Of a stretch of DNA of 32,445 bases, positions 22,200 to 29,387 are shown one piece after another; position 1 is the stretch's first letter, and the number at the start of each line of letters is the position of its first letter. The notes under the pieces are model-generated. The model was not told where the DNA came from. It did not search any database and was given only the letters and a program-made list of their open reading frames with translations. A program made the translations under genes and the position numbers. The stretch is from Scatomorpha sp964535405 (GTDB lineage: Bacteria > Bacillota > Clostridia > Oscillospirales > Oscillospiraceae): NCBI GenBank assembly GCA_964535405.1, contig CAZHUG010000022.1, forward strand, positions 1 to 32,445. The letters are read 5' to 3'.

Positions 22200-23168
22200 T
22201 TATTGCTTTCGCACCGGTCTGATATACTTCCAAAACTGTGTCGGATCGTGATAAAAGTAAGCTATTCTGCCAGGGGAAGTATCCATGCAATAGGCTGTAT
22301 CAGCAAAATCGAAGTTTGCAATCGCCGTATCAACTTTTTCTTCCACGCTGCGATTTTCTTGCTCATAGTCGAATGGGCCATGTTCAAAAACAATATACTC
22401 GGCTTCGGGAATATCAATCAAAATCATTTGAGGTGGAACTTCACCGTTATAATCGGAAGCTAGGCGAACGCCATAGCATTCAGCGCGGGGAATACCGTAA
22501 CAGAAAGGCTTGCCGTTTGGGTCGTGTAGATACGCCATAATCTGACCACTGCCGCTGTTGGGTTCGCTATTGCCCTTGTCGTCGAGTTTGTCCTTGATGC
22601 TGTCCAGCAAACCGCAGATTGTATCACAATCTTGTCCCGGTATAGCCTCCTGCTTTTTCCAAAAGTCCCAATAGCCATTGCTTTCATAGTTTTTGATATG
22701 CAAAAACTTGTGGGCAGGAATGGTTACAAAATAAACTTTAATGTCATCTGTGGATTTTACCATACCAATCTCTCCAATTCCTAAAAAATAGCGGTCGAAG
22801 GGGTTTATTTTTGTACGCAGGACAACAGGCATAGGTTTTCTGCGATATTCACTTGGAGTAATACCGTATGTTGTCTTGAAAGCCCGCGTAAAGGCTTCAT
22901 GTGATGAAAAGCCATAATCAAAAGCGATATCCAAAATGCTTCGCTCATTATCCCGCACTTCTTTTAGCGCAAAGGCTAACTTTCTAAGCCGCAGATAATC
23001 CCTAAACTGCATACCCGATATTACCTTAAATTTTCTAGTCGTATGAAATTCGGAATAACCCAGCTTGCGAGATAGAAACCGCAATGTTATGGCTTCACAA
23101 TTGCGATGTTTAATACACTCGTCAATTTCATCAACGATTATTTGGATTTGCTTACGCCACTCGAGCAT
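22200..23168 (-). CDS. AraC family regulator with GyrI-like effector domain
   Basis: 322 residues. The double HTH of AraC/XylS lies at about 10-112 ('FLSRKLGYSEFHTTRKFKVISGMQFRDYLRLRKLAFAL ... DIAFDYGFSSHEAFTRAFKTTYGITPSEYR'). A GyrI-like ligand domain follows at about 140-320 ('VYFVTIPAHKFLHIKNYES', 'PEAEYIVFEHGPF'), as in Rob/BmrR-type small-molecule sensors. It probably activates an efflux or detoxification gene, not identifiable here. The ATG at 23168 has GAGGTGA upstream. With the DUF6809-like gene and HTH fragment it lies in a block that interrupts the por genes. Confidence 0.88.
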   Translation of the reverse strand: MLEWRKQIQIIVDEIDECIKHRNCEAITLRFLSRKLGYSEFHTTRKFKVISGMQFRDYLRLRKLAFALKEVRDNERSILDIAFDYGFSSHEAFTRAFKTTYGITPSEYRRKPMPVVLRTKINPFDRYFLGIGEIGMVKSTDDIKVYFVTIPAHKFLHIKNYESNGYWDFWKKQEAIPGQDCDTICGLLDSIKDKLDDKGNSEPNSGSGQIMAYLHDPNGKPFCYGIPRAECYGVRLASDYNGEVPPQMILIDIPEAEYIVFEHGPFDYEQENRSVEEKVDTAIANFDFADTAYCMDTSPGRIAYFYHDPTQFWKYIRPVRKQ

Positions 23169-23335
23169 TTGTCAATTCACCTCGTTTCAACCGCCCTACA
23201 GTCATTATAAAGCAATAGAAAATTCATAGCTTGATTTTACTTGCTAAAATATTTAAGAGTGAATCTGTACTCCAACTATTTGCTATAATTATAACATCGA
23301 CGACAATTATACTCTATAGCATATTCAAAATTGAT

Positions 23336-23363
23336 GAAAAGAGCTGCCAATGCCAGCAGCCCT
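23336..23363 (-). terminator. Terminator of the DUF6809-like gene
   Basis: On the minus strand, AGGGCTGC pairs with GCAGCTCT (one wobble) and is followed by TTTTCATC. Confidence 0.65.
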
Positions 23364-23402
23364 CTTGCTATGGTTTGGCTATTCGTTTGAAAGTGTTTCC
23401 GC

Positions 23403-23666
23403 TTAGTTCATTACGTCAAATGCAAGCAGCAAGCCAAGTGTAAAGCCATAGGAAAAAGCGTTCTCATTATCTGTAGCATCGAGGTCGGAATACAGCAATG
23501 ATAGTTTTTGAAACCGCTCGCAATCGTCAAGTGACATCTTTTCGACAAAATATCGTTCTTCTTCGTCAATCCTGCGAGCAATTTCAAGTTGTTCTTTTCT
23601 GTGCGGGTCGCGGCGCTCCCAAGGGATGGTTTTGCCGTTATACAGGCTACGCATGATATCTCTCAT
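23403..23666 (-). CDS. DUF6809-like small protein
   Basis: 87 residues from ATG 23666, which has AAAGGA about 10 bases upstream; the frame is open further but without a site. It begins 'MRDIMRSLYNGKTIPWERRD', continues with a charged two-helix stretch ('EQLEIARRIDEEERYFVEKMSLDDCERFQKL') and ends 'AFSYGFTLGLLLAFDV'. The 'LYNG..P.E' opening and the 'F.YGF.LG..L' ending are what I recall of the DUF6809 family, which is frequent on conjugative elements of Firmicutes and has no known function. Assignment by memory of the pattern only. Confidence 0.6.
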   Translation of the reverse strand: MRDIMRSLYNGKTIPWERRDPHRKEQLEIARRIDEEERYFVEKMSLDDCERFQKLSLLYSDLDATDNENAFSYGFTLGLLLAFDVMN

Positions 23667-23761
23667 GTTATCAAAATCCTTTCTCGTTGTTGTTAGCAAC
23701 ACTTGAAAGGCGGAATAATTTCTGATAGACTGGTCTTGCACCGCCTTTGGGTGTTGCGGGT

Positions 23762-23812
23762 GGGAACGGCGCTTTTCTTTGACGAGGGAACGCCGTTCCC
23801 AATCCTTTTTTC
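23762..23812 (+). terminator. Hairpin with T tract before the porA remnant
   Basis: GGGAACGGCG (23762-23771) pairs with CGCCGTTCCC (23791-23800), followed by AATCCTTTTTT. No plus-strand gene ends just upstream, so it may be left from the element that replaced porA. The rest of 23667-23955 holds no supported gene. Confidence 0.5.
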
Positions 23813-23955
23813 TTTTCCTTTGTACTTTGCAGGCAGTATCAAGCTGCCTGTCCGATAAAAACGCACTCCTTTCCGCTAAACCGTTTCATTCTGCTACGGA
23901 TGAGTTGGCTGTCTAGCTGTAATAGTAGTGGATTGGACATCCACCCTTTACAGCA

Positions 23956-24141
23956 TATATCCTCAAAATCCGATTCATGCGTCCCTTCCCTGAAAAATAC
24001 GTGGCGGAAGCACTCGCCGGCAAAAAAGCCTGGGCTGCGATTGACCGCAGTGTGCACTTCGGTGCCAACTGCGGGCCCGTCTATAACGAAGCCCTCGCAG
24101 CCGTCGGGCAGGAGACTGTCTGGCTTGAAAAGTCAATTTGA
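23956..24141 (+). pseudogene. porA: porA remnant: C-terminal end of 2-oxoacid:ferredoxin oxidoreductase alpha subunit
   Basis: About 61 codons remain, reading 'YILKIRFMRPFPEKYVAEAL..', then 'AWAAIDRSVHFGANCGPVYNE', and stopping 33 bases before porB. The 'IRPFP' block and 'DRSxxFGxxGPxxxE' block are the conserved C-terminal end of PorA/VorB-type alpha subunits, which are normally about 390 residues. The frame closes at a stop near 23926 and the upstream bases are unrelated, so the first 80 percent or more of the gene is gone. ATG 23977 lacks a ribosome site. The catalytic alpha subunit cannot be made from here. Confidence 0.82.
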
Positions 24142-24174
24142 CGCCTGAAGGATTATTGAAAGGACCGGTTATTT

Positions 24175-25071
24175 ATGACTTATATAGATAAAATTGCAAC
24201 CATGCCTGACCTGGTTTCTCTGGGCATTTCAGCCTGTCAGGGCTGCGGAGCAGAACTCATAGTCAGGCGCATTGTCCAGATCGCAGGACCCGATTCAGTG
24301 TTCTGCATTCCTCCAGGCTGCCTCGCAGGAGCAGGAATTGTGGGTTGGAACTTTGATAATGGAGTGAAAGTTCCTGTACATATCACGCTGCTTGACAACG
24401 CCGCCTCCTTCCTGAGCGGCTTGTCGAACGCCTATCAGTCTCAGGACAGAGACGTCAACATGGTCGCCATCGCCGGAGACGGCGCCTCCGCAGACTGCGG
24501 CTTTCAGTCATTATCGGGCGCGGCGGAGCGCGGAGAAAAGATGCTGTACATCTGCTACGACAACGAAGGGTATTTGAACACCGGCTTCCAGCGCAGCTCC
24601 ACAAGCAGTAAGGGCTCCAAAACCTCCACCACGCCGGTAGGAAAGGCTGTGCCCGGAAAGCCCCAGCACAGCAAGTTTTTGCCCTTTATAATGGCTATGC
24701 ACAACCCTGTCTATACCGCAACGGCAAGCCCCTCAAACATGAAGGATTTTGCGGAAAAGATCGAGAAAGGTCTGGCGGCATCCAAGGAGGGCTTCGCTTA
24801 TATTCATGTTTTCTCTCCCTGCCCCACCGGCTGGGGATTTAACGGAAAAGACAGCATTGAGCTCGCGCGCCGCGCGGTCAAGTCCAACTTCTTTCCTCTC
24901 TTCGAGTGTGACAGGGGCGTATGGAAACGCAATGTCGTGCAGAGTGATCCCATCCCTTTGAGAGAGTTCACATCTATGGCTAAAAAGTTCAGGCATCTCA
25001 GTGACGATGAAATTCAAGAGCTGGAGCTGCTGGCTCAGAGCCGCATTGATTTCCTGAACAAAATGGTTTAG
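24175..25071 (+). CDS. porB: 2-oxoacid:ferredoxin oxidoreductase beta subunit (TPP-binding)
   Basis: 298 residues, complete. The thiamine-pyrophosphate site is G101-D-G ... N130 ('IAGDGASADCGFQ', 'CYDNEGYLNTG'). Cluster cysteines are C21 and C24 ('SACQGCGAE'), then C49 and the Cys in 'FSPCPTGWGF'. PorB pairs with PorA, and usually gamma and delta subunits, to convert pyruvate or a branched 2-oxoacid plus CoA to acyl-CoA, CO2 and reduced ferredoxin. Here porA is reduced to a 3' remnant and no gamma/delta genes are nearby. The protein is either orphaned or partners with subunits encoded elsewhere. AAAGGA precedes the ATG at loose spacing. Confidence 0.9.
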   Translation: MTYIDKIATMPDLVSLGISACQGCGAELIVRRIVQIAGPDSVFCIPPGCLAGAGIVGWNFDNGVKVPVHITLLDNAASFLSGLSNAYQSQDRDVNMVAIAGDGASADCGFQSLSGAAERGEKMLYICYDNEGYLNTGFQRSSTSSKGSKTSTTPVGKAVPGKPQHSKFLPFIMAMHNPVYTATASPSNMKDFAEKIEKGLAASKEGFAYIHVFSPCPTGWGFNGKDSIELARRAVKSNFFPLFECDRGVWKRNVVQSDPIPLREFTSMAKKFRHLSDDEIQELELLAQSRIDFLNKMV

Positions 25072-25111
25072 CAGTCTCGCGTGCCAAATACAGGGCTGGC
25101 GCTTGCCCGGG

Positions 25112-25132
25112 CTGAGCCCTCAACGGGCTCAG
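25112..25132. terminator. Hairpin between convergent porB and SLOG genes
   Basis: CTGAGCCC (25112-25119) pairs with GGGCTCAG (25125-25132) across a 5-base loop. There is no strong U tract; position favours a terminator. Confidence 0.5.
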
Positions 25133-25133
25133 T

Positions 25134-25607
25134 TCACTTACAAATGTTGAATATTTTCAGCCTTTTGATTCTCGCATATCTCACCATCAGTGCTATTTCC
25201 CCAGTCGGATATAGCTGCGCACAAATGCAATATCCCGATCTATCCACCATATAGCGATTGCACTTTTTCGTGCAGCCATTGGCATTTTCCTCAGACACAT
25301 AGATAATCTCATCGGCTTCAGCAAGCAATCCACGATAAAGCTTTTTTTGCTCTGCGCTCCAGAGCTCATCCTGATTTCTGCACGGCAGGGCAAATATCAG
25401 CCGGATATCATGGCCCATCTCCTTTTTAGCCAAAATTAATGATACCGCTATTTTGTCGAATCCAAGCGCCGCGCCCGATATAAACTCCGTTACGCCTTGA
25501 CTGATGAGCCTATCAAGCTCTCGGTTAAGGCGTTTTACAATGTGCTCAATTTTATCCTTTGGCAATCTGCGATTCCCAATAAAACAGCATGTTTTTGATT
25601 TTTCCAT
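25134..25607 (-). CDS. SLOG-family protein (DUF1273/YpsA-like)
   Basis: 157 residues from ATG 25607 (GGAGG 11 bases upstream); a GTG 33 bases further up would fall inside the palindrome. The Rossmann-like SLOG fold shows in 'CCFIGNRRLP', 'FISGAALGFDKIAVSLILA', 'RLIFALPCRNQDELWS' and 'DEIIYVSEENANGCTKKCNRYMVDRSGYCICA'. SLOG proteins bind nucleotides or nucleotide-derived ligands, and some act as sensors in defence systems; this short DUF1273 type has no fixed role. It diverges from a ribbon-helix-helix gene, with a perfect palindrome between them. It lies 1.3 kb from the restriction/MBL locus. Confidence 0.8.
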   Translation of the reverse strand: MEKSKTCCFIGNRRLPKDKIEHIVKRLNRELDRLISQGVTEFISGAALGFDKIAVSLILAKKEMGHDIRLIFALPCRNQDELWSAEQKKLYRGLLAEADEIIYVSEENANGCTKKCNRYMVDRSGYCICAQLYPTGEIALMVRYARIKRLKIFNICK

Positions 25608-25636
25608 AAGGCCTGATTCCTCCTCGAAAATATAAC

Positions 25637-25653
25637 GCACTAATTATTAGTGC
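25637..25653. promoter_or_regulatory. Perfect palindrome, candidate RHH operator
   Basis: GCACTAAT-T-ATTAGTGC is a 17-base perfect palindrome in the divergent gap between the SLOG and RHH genes. A related half-site (ATTAAGTGCATTTT) lies about 50 bases further, just before the RHH ribosome site. Two half-sites flanking the start region fit cooperative binding by the RHH protein. Binding is inferred. Confidence 0.6.
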
Positions 25654-25731
25654 ATTATATGAATCGTAGCACAATTTTCACTTAAAATAAAGGTGTATTA
25701 AGTGCATTTTTAGTTTTAAGGAGATGGCGCT

Positions 25732-25914
25732 TTGAAGAAAAACAAACACATCAGCATAAGAATTGATGAAGATGTACTGCAAAAATTTCATTATGTATCA
25801 AAGTATGAAGACCGTTCCGCAAGCGGGCAAATCATGTATCTGATAAATAACTGCATACGAGAATTTGAAGAAAAGCACGGCAAAATTGAACTGCCCGAAA
25901 ATGCAGAAAAATGA
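25732..25914 (+). CDS. Ribbon-helix-helix (Arc/CopG-like) protein
   Basis: 60 residues. 'KHISIRIDEDVLQKFHYVSKYEDRSASGQIMYLINNCIREFEEK' gives the RHH order: a beta strand with alternating polar residues, helix A, a loop, then helix B. A charged tail follows. Such proteins dimerise and bind DNA through the strand. The TTG start at 25732 has AAGGAG 8 bases upstream. A dyad and half-site in the divergent gap are the likely operator, controlling itself and the SLOG gene. No toxin gene is adjacent, so an antitoxin role is not supported. Confidence 0.75.
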   Translation: MKKNKHISIRIDEDVLQKFHYVSKYEDRSASGQIMYLINNCIREFEEKHGKIELPENAEK

Positions 25915-26078
25915 GTCTTGCCACAAATAGCAGGCCTCATACCGTCAACTTGCACCATACAAAAATCGATTAAATTGCAAATTGAAGTTATTATCCATAA
26001 AAGCAGAGGTATTATTTTATGACACTTAATCTTGTGGGATGGAATGTTGTATTGGTTTCCAATAATCAGATCGAACCC

Positions 26079-26094
26079 ATTGTCCTAGGACAAT
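26079..26094. promoter_or_regulatory. 16-base perfect palindrome
   Basis: ATTGTCCTAGGACAAT is fully self-complementary. It lies in the 25915-26277 gap, where two weak short frames (25 and 42 codons) are the only other content. Operator or recombination core are both possible. Confidence 0.35.
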
Positions 26095-26277
26095 AAACAG
26101 GGGCCAAATGACTTCAAAATCAGTTAACTCTTTTCATAGGAATAATGTAATTGTAAGCAAGCATTATGCTCATTCATTTGCCAATCGCCGTGCGCAAGCA
26201 ATGGACGTTATCGTGGTCTCATTTGCAAAGCTTTGAGCCGGCGACACGACACTTATTAATGAGAGGTGATTATTAAA

Positions 26278-26457
26278 ATGATTGGAATACTCATTGTACT
26301 TGTAGTAGTCGGTATTGTCTATTTATTCAGTCGCCCCGCTAACCCCACAGATTCAGATAATGAGCAGTTTTACAATTTCCACGACGATGACGATGCCTAC
26401 GATCCCGAAAACCTTACATCTGATGAACGCGACAAATATTACCCCGACGGGTGGTAA
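26278..26457 (+). CDS. Small single-pass membrane protein with acidic tail
   Basis: 59 residues from ATG 26278; GAGGTGAT lies 7 bases upstream, whereas GTG 26266 is part of that site. Residues 1-18 form a membrane helix ('MIGILIVLVVVGIVYLFS'). The rest is cytoplasmic or exposed and acidic ('FHDDDDAYDPENLTSDERDKYYPDGW'). No family is recognised. A strong terminator follows 13 bases after the stop, so it is a complete transcription end. Confidence 0.7.
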   Translation: MIGILIVLVVVGIVYLFSRPANPTDSDNEQFYNFHDDDDAYDPENLTSDERDKYYPDGW

Positions 26458-26470
26458 TAACAAGCATATA

Positions 26471-26502
26471 TAAAGCCCTCTATCGAATGATAGAGGGCTT
26501 TA
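26471..26502 (+). terminator. Terminator of the small membrane protein gene
   Basis: TAAAGCCCTCTATC pairs perfectly with GATAGAGGGCTTTA across GAAT. Confidence 0.85.
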
Positions 26503-26515
26503 CGACGTTTATATC

Positions 26516-26600
26516 TTAGCTAAAATGTGTGCCACTTTGTGTGCCAAAAGTTTGAATGTGTGCCAATATTCTACGACACGCTACAGCAAGAGCAATCGAT
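26516..26600 (-). other. GTGTGCCA triplet, possible integrase-tail remnant
   Basis: GTGTGCCA occurs at 26527, 26539 and 26558. On the minus strand the same bases read '..LAHIQTFGTQSGTHFS' before a TAA at 26516, reminiscent of the Thr/Gly/Gln-rich ends of tyrosine integrases. No integrase core is present. The gap 26458-26933 otherwise shows a short hairpin (TCTAAAC/GTTTAGA, about 26691-26710) and no gene. Confidence 0.25.
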
Positions 26601-26933
26601 AAAACCCAGCAATTACAGTACTTTGCGACGCATCACGAAATGCCTCAATCAGTGAAATCCTACTCCCACTCGCCAAGTTAATCTCGTTTCTAAACTTTTC
26701 TGTTTAGACATTTTGATTCCATTTGATAGGATATGATTTCAGTTATCCTTATCCTAACGGGTTGCCGAACTTTTGCTGTCAAAAATCTATCAATGGGTAG
26801 CTATCGTAGGTCGCATTCACTGTGACTTTGCAAAAGGTTTGTAGGTTAAACGGGGATGTTTCGGCGATTGTTGCCATCGCTTATCCTTCGCTAATACCTA
26901 GTTCTCATTATAACACATATAAGTGATTTTCTT

Positions 26934-27818
26934 CTACAAACATAGTGTGCCGATGTAATTTTCATATGTGTTACTACACAAATCATCTTCAAGAAAATTT
27001 ACTGAGTAAGTATCACTCTCAACATAAATTTTGATTTTATCACTGTCATAAACGAACGTAATATCACCGGAGGAATTTTGCGTTATGGTGTTGTAGTCCT
27101 TATAGTATTCAAGATCTTTTGAAGGTGCTTCTCCAACAACAATAATCTTTGGCGTTATTTTGTCGAGAACACTTTGGGGCAATCGCCCTGACCTTCTACC
27201 ATGATGCGGAGCAAATACAATATCAACGTGAGCGAATCCTATCTCACTTTCCACGCTCTCCAAGAAATCCATCTCAATGTCACCTAACCACATAAATTTT
27301 GCCTCACCGACACCATACGTGATAATTGGCGAAATGTTATTTGGGCTTTCTCCTTCTTTCGCCTTTTTCAAAGCATCTTTGAAGTTTGTGTTTTCCCGAA
27401 TAGGCCAAAGACAATTTATCCCCGCACTTCCGCGCTCATCATCACTACAATTCATCCATTTTCGAGAACAATCTTTATATAAATAAAAGACCTTTTTTTC
27501 GTCGTCTCGCAATTTCTTATATTCTTTGAAATCGTCAGTTTCATCCGATTTTGTCGCCTCGTTATCCACACAATAGAAATTGACAATTCCGAAGCGAGAA
27601 TTATAGTCTTTTAACCCTTTAATGTGATCGTCATCTGGATGTGTAGAAATAAATCGACAAATGCCTTTGTCCTCTCGTTGTTTTGCAATTTCTTCTAATT
27701 GATTTGCCCAATCTTCATCTGAATCGTAGCAACTATCAATAACAGTGAAATTGTCAGAACCATGTTTTATGTAAAACATATCACCGTTACCAACAGAAAA
27801 CGATTTTACAATACTCAT
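26934..27818 (-). CDS. ComEC-like metallo-beta-lactamase-fold protein 1
   Basis: 294 residues, soluble, with no signal peptide. MBL features: an opening strand 'IVKSFSVGNGDMFYIKHG', the metal motif H60-P-D-D-D-H65 ('ISTHPDDDHIKGL'), a bridging Asp180 in 'FMWLGDIEMDFLE', and H205-H206 in 'VFAPHHGRRSGRLP'. The second His of the usual HxHxDH is Asp. The arrangement matches the MBL domain of ComEC/Rec2 DNA-uptake proteins but stands alone. Such domains are hydrolases, often acting on nucleic acids or nucleotides. It is the last gene of the hsdR-TM-MBL-MBL run, 11 bases after MBL protein 2, with GGGAGGG before its ATG. Substrate unknown. Confidence 0.85.
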   Translation of the reverse strand: MSIVKSFSVGNGDMFYIKHGSDNFTVIDSCYDSDEDWANQLEEIAKQREDKGICRFISTHPDDDHIKGLKDYNSRFGIVNFYCVDNEATKSDETDDFKEYKKLRDDEKKVFYLYKDCSRKWMNCSDDERGSAGINCLWPIRENTNFKDALKKAKEGESPNNISPIITYGVGEAKFMWLGDIEMDFLESVESEIGFAHVDIVFAPHHGRRSGRLPQSVLDKITPKIIVVGEAPSKDLEYYKDYNTITQNSSGDITFVYDSDKIKIYVESDTYSVNFLEDDLCSNTYENYIGTLCL

Positions 27819-27829
27819 TATATCCCTCC

Positions 27830-28684
27830 CTAATACTCAGTAGTGCTTGTATCGATGTGCCATGAACCGTCATCACCAAACGTAAATGTAATTGTGCCGT
27901 CGCTTCTGGTGGTGAATACACGGCGAGGTGTTTCACCCCAAGTAGTTCCTCTTGTAAAATTGTAATATTTTTGTGCTGCATGCGCTTGTGTCTCGTGCTG
28001 AATCGGCTTGTCTGAAAATACCGTCAACCTTGGATTTACCGCCTTAACAAAATTTTCGCAGAAATCGCTATCGCGTCCGTGGTGCGGAGCCAATAAGACT
28101 GTCGCATCATCAATGGACTGGCGAAAGTGCCCTCCTTTTAGCATTTCTTCTAACTTTGAAGCAGGATTATCTCCTGTAAGAACAATTTTGAACCCAGCGT
28201 AGCGAAGCACCAATACACATGAAAAATAGTTCAGGTCATTTTTTTCTGTGCCTGCAACGGTTGCTGGAAACAAATCAATTTCCACCCCACCATTGAAGGC
28301 AGAGTTCATGGGGGATTCTGCATCGCCTATAGGCGAATTATACTCGTTATTCATCTCATTTGCTTTTCCCTTAAGCGAGATTTGAGCAGCTGAATCAGCA
28401 TGAGAACTAATCAATGGAAATGCGCCTTCAGGACGCCACAAGACTTTTGGCTTAATGCCATATGTATATAGGTTTTCTAAGTCAGCAATATGGTCAAGAT
28501 GAGGATGTGAAATCACAAGATAATCGATACATCCTTGATATTGGAAATACTTGTTTCTCAAGTGCCGAGAAATACTTTTACTCGCTTTGGTTCCAATATC
28601 GAATAAAAAGTGTTTGCCGTTTGGCGTAATGATGTGCGTACAGCTACCGTGTTCAACATCATAAAATTTTACTGTTAGGCTCAT
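27830..28684 (-). CDS. ComEC-like metallo-beta-lactamase-fold protein 2
   Basis: 284 residues, soluble. The opening 'LTVKFYDVEHGSCTHIITPNGKHFLFDIG' is typical of ComEC-type MBL domains. The metal site is canonical: H60-P-H62-L-D64-H65 ('VISHPHLDHIADL'), Asp172 in 'IVLTGDNPASKLEEML', H201-H202 in 'LLAPHHGRDSDF'. The C-terminus ends in beta strands ('RRVFTTRSDGTITFTFGDDGSW'). It is a distant paralogue of the neighbouring MBL protein, with motif positions at the same residues. Its ATG overlaps the TGA of the membrane protein gene (ATGA), so the two are coupled. It is likely an active metal hydrolase; the target could be DNA, RNA or a signalling nucleotide. Confidence 0.87.
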   Translation of the reverse strand: MSLTVKFYDVEHGSCTHIITPNGKHFLFDIGTKASKSISRHLRNKYFQYQGCIDYLVISHPHLDHIADLENLYTYGIKPKVLWRPEGAFPLISSHADSAAQISLKGKANEMNNEYNSPIGDAESPMNSAFNGGVEIDLFPATVAGTEKNDLNYFSCVLVLRYAGFKIVLTGDNPASKLEEMLKGGHFRQSIDDATVLLAPHHGRDSDFCENFVKAVNPRLTVFSDKPIQHETQAHAAQKYYNFTRGTTWGETPRRVFTTRSDGTITFTFGDDGSWHIDTSTTEY

Positions 28685-29367
28685 GATTGCCGCTCCTTTT
28701 TCTGTGGGTCATAAAGATCATAAGCGATGACGTTATATGCAAATCTAACGGCTTTACGATTTGCCCCAATATTGGTGATGATCGCCATTAGAACTAGAAA
28801 AAGACAATATAAGCAATTGAAACTCACCAATTTAGATAAGCATGTAACAATATACATCCCGATCATTGCTAATACAGAAATATAGACATCTCGGCACAAA
28901 AGCGAATCTCGCTGGGAAACACGAATCATCTGTACATCACGATGTTTTGCATAAATTGCGTACCAATTCTCATTTTCGTAACTCTTCCTTATCTTTTTAT
29001 CTGAAGGAAGCCTCTCATATATGGCGGGATGTTTTTCTGCAAGTTTTACATACGAAAATCGATTGTCTCGATTCTTCTTTTTAATATCTGAGAAAATCGT
29101 ATACCCTGGCAACAAAAACACTCCAAAAAAATACACCAACTTCTCTTTTAGCTCGCTTGTAAAAAGACATTCGATCATCAATATGAACCCATAGGCAACT
29201 GCTGAAAAAACGACCGAAGAAAAAACTTCTGATAGTATTTTAGTTGCCCCAGGGACGTCATTCACATCTATGCTAATTAAGTTATGAACGATAAGGAATA
29301 CCAATACATTCGCGACCACAAAAAATGGTAACTCGCGTTCGCGATAATCTTTAATATCTTTCACCAT
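28681..29367 (-). CDS. Multi-pass membrane protein of the MBL module
   Basis: 228 residues, not recognised. Hydrophobic segments lie at about 14-33, 47-68, 76-93, 160-180 and 181-200. A basic and aromatic cytoplasmic loop sits between the third and fourth ('KKNRDNRFSYVKLAEKHPAIYERLPSDKK'), and the tail is charged. It has no transporter signature. In gene order it lies between hsdR and two MBL hydrolases, so a membrane effector or anchor role is plausible but inferred. ATG 29367 is only 3 bases from AGGAGG; the adjacent GTG at 29364 has better spacing. Its DNA is visibly more AT-rich than hsdR. Confidence 0.75.
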   Translation of the reverse strand: MVKDIKDYRERELPFFVVANVLVFLIVHNLISIDVNDVPGATKILSEVFSSVVFSAVAYGFILMIECLFTSELKEKLVYFFGVFLLPGYTIFSDIKKKNRDNRFSYVKLAEKHPAIYERLPSDKKIRKSYENENWYAIYAKHRDVQMIRVSQRDSLLCRDVYISVLAMIGMYIVTCLSKLVSFNCLYCLFLVLMAIITNIGANRKAVRFAYNVIAYDLYDPQKKERQS

Positions 29368-29387
29368 TTACCTCCTACTCGCATACT

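Noticed and set aside
25732..25914. RHH protein plus SLOG protein as a toxin-antitoxin pair
   Set aside because: The genes are divergent rather than overlapping in one operon, and the SLOG protein has no toxin-like motif.
26019..26236. Two short frames of 25 and 42 codons (starting 26019 and 26108)
   Set aside because: Ribosome sites are weak, there is no terminator between them, composition is not distinctive, and one contains a palindrome that better explains the DNA.
26640..26685. tRNA-like 3' end (ATCCTACTCCCACTCGCCA) as an integration scar in a tRNA gene
   Set aside because: The spacing from a would-be T loop to CCA is one base too long, no TTC loop or 5' acceptor partner is present, so no tRNA or clear attachment site can be supported.
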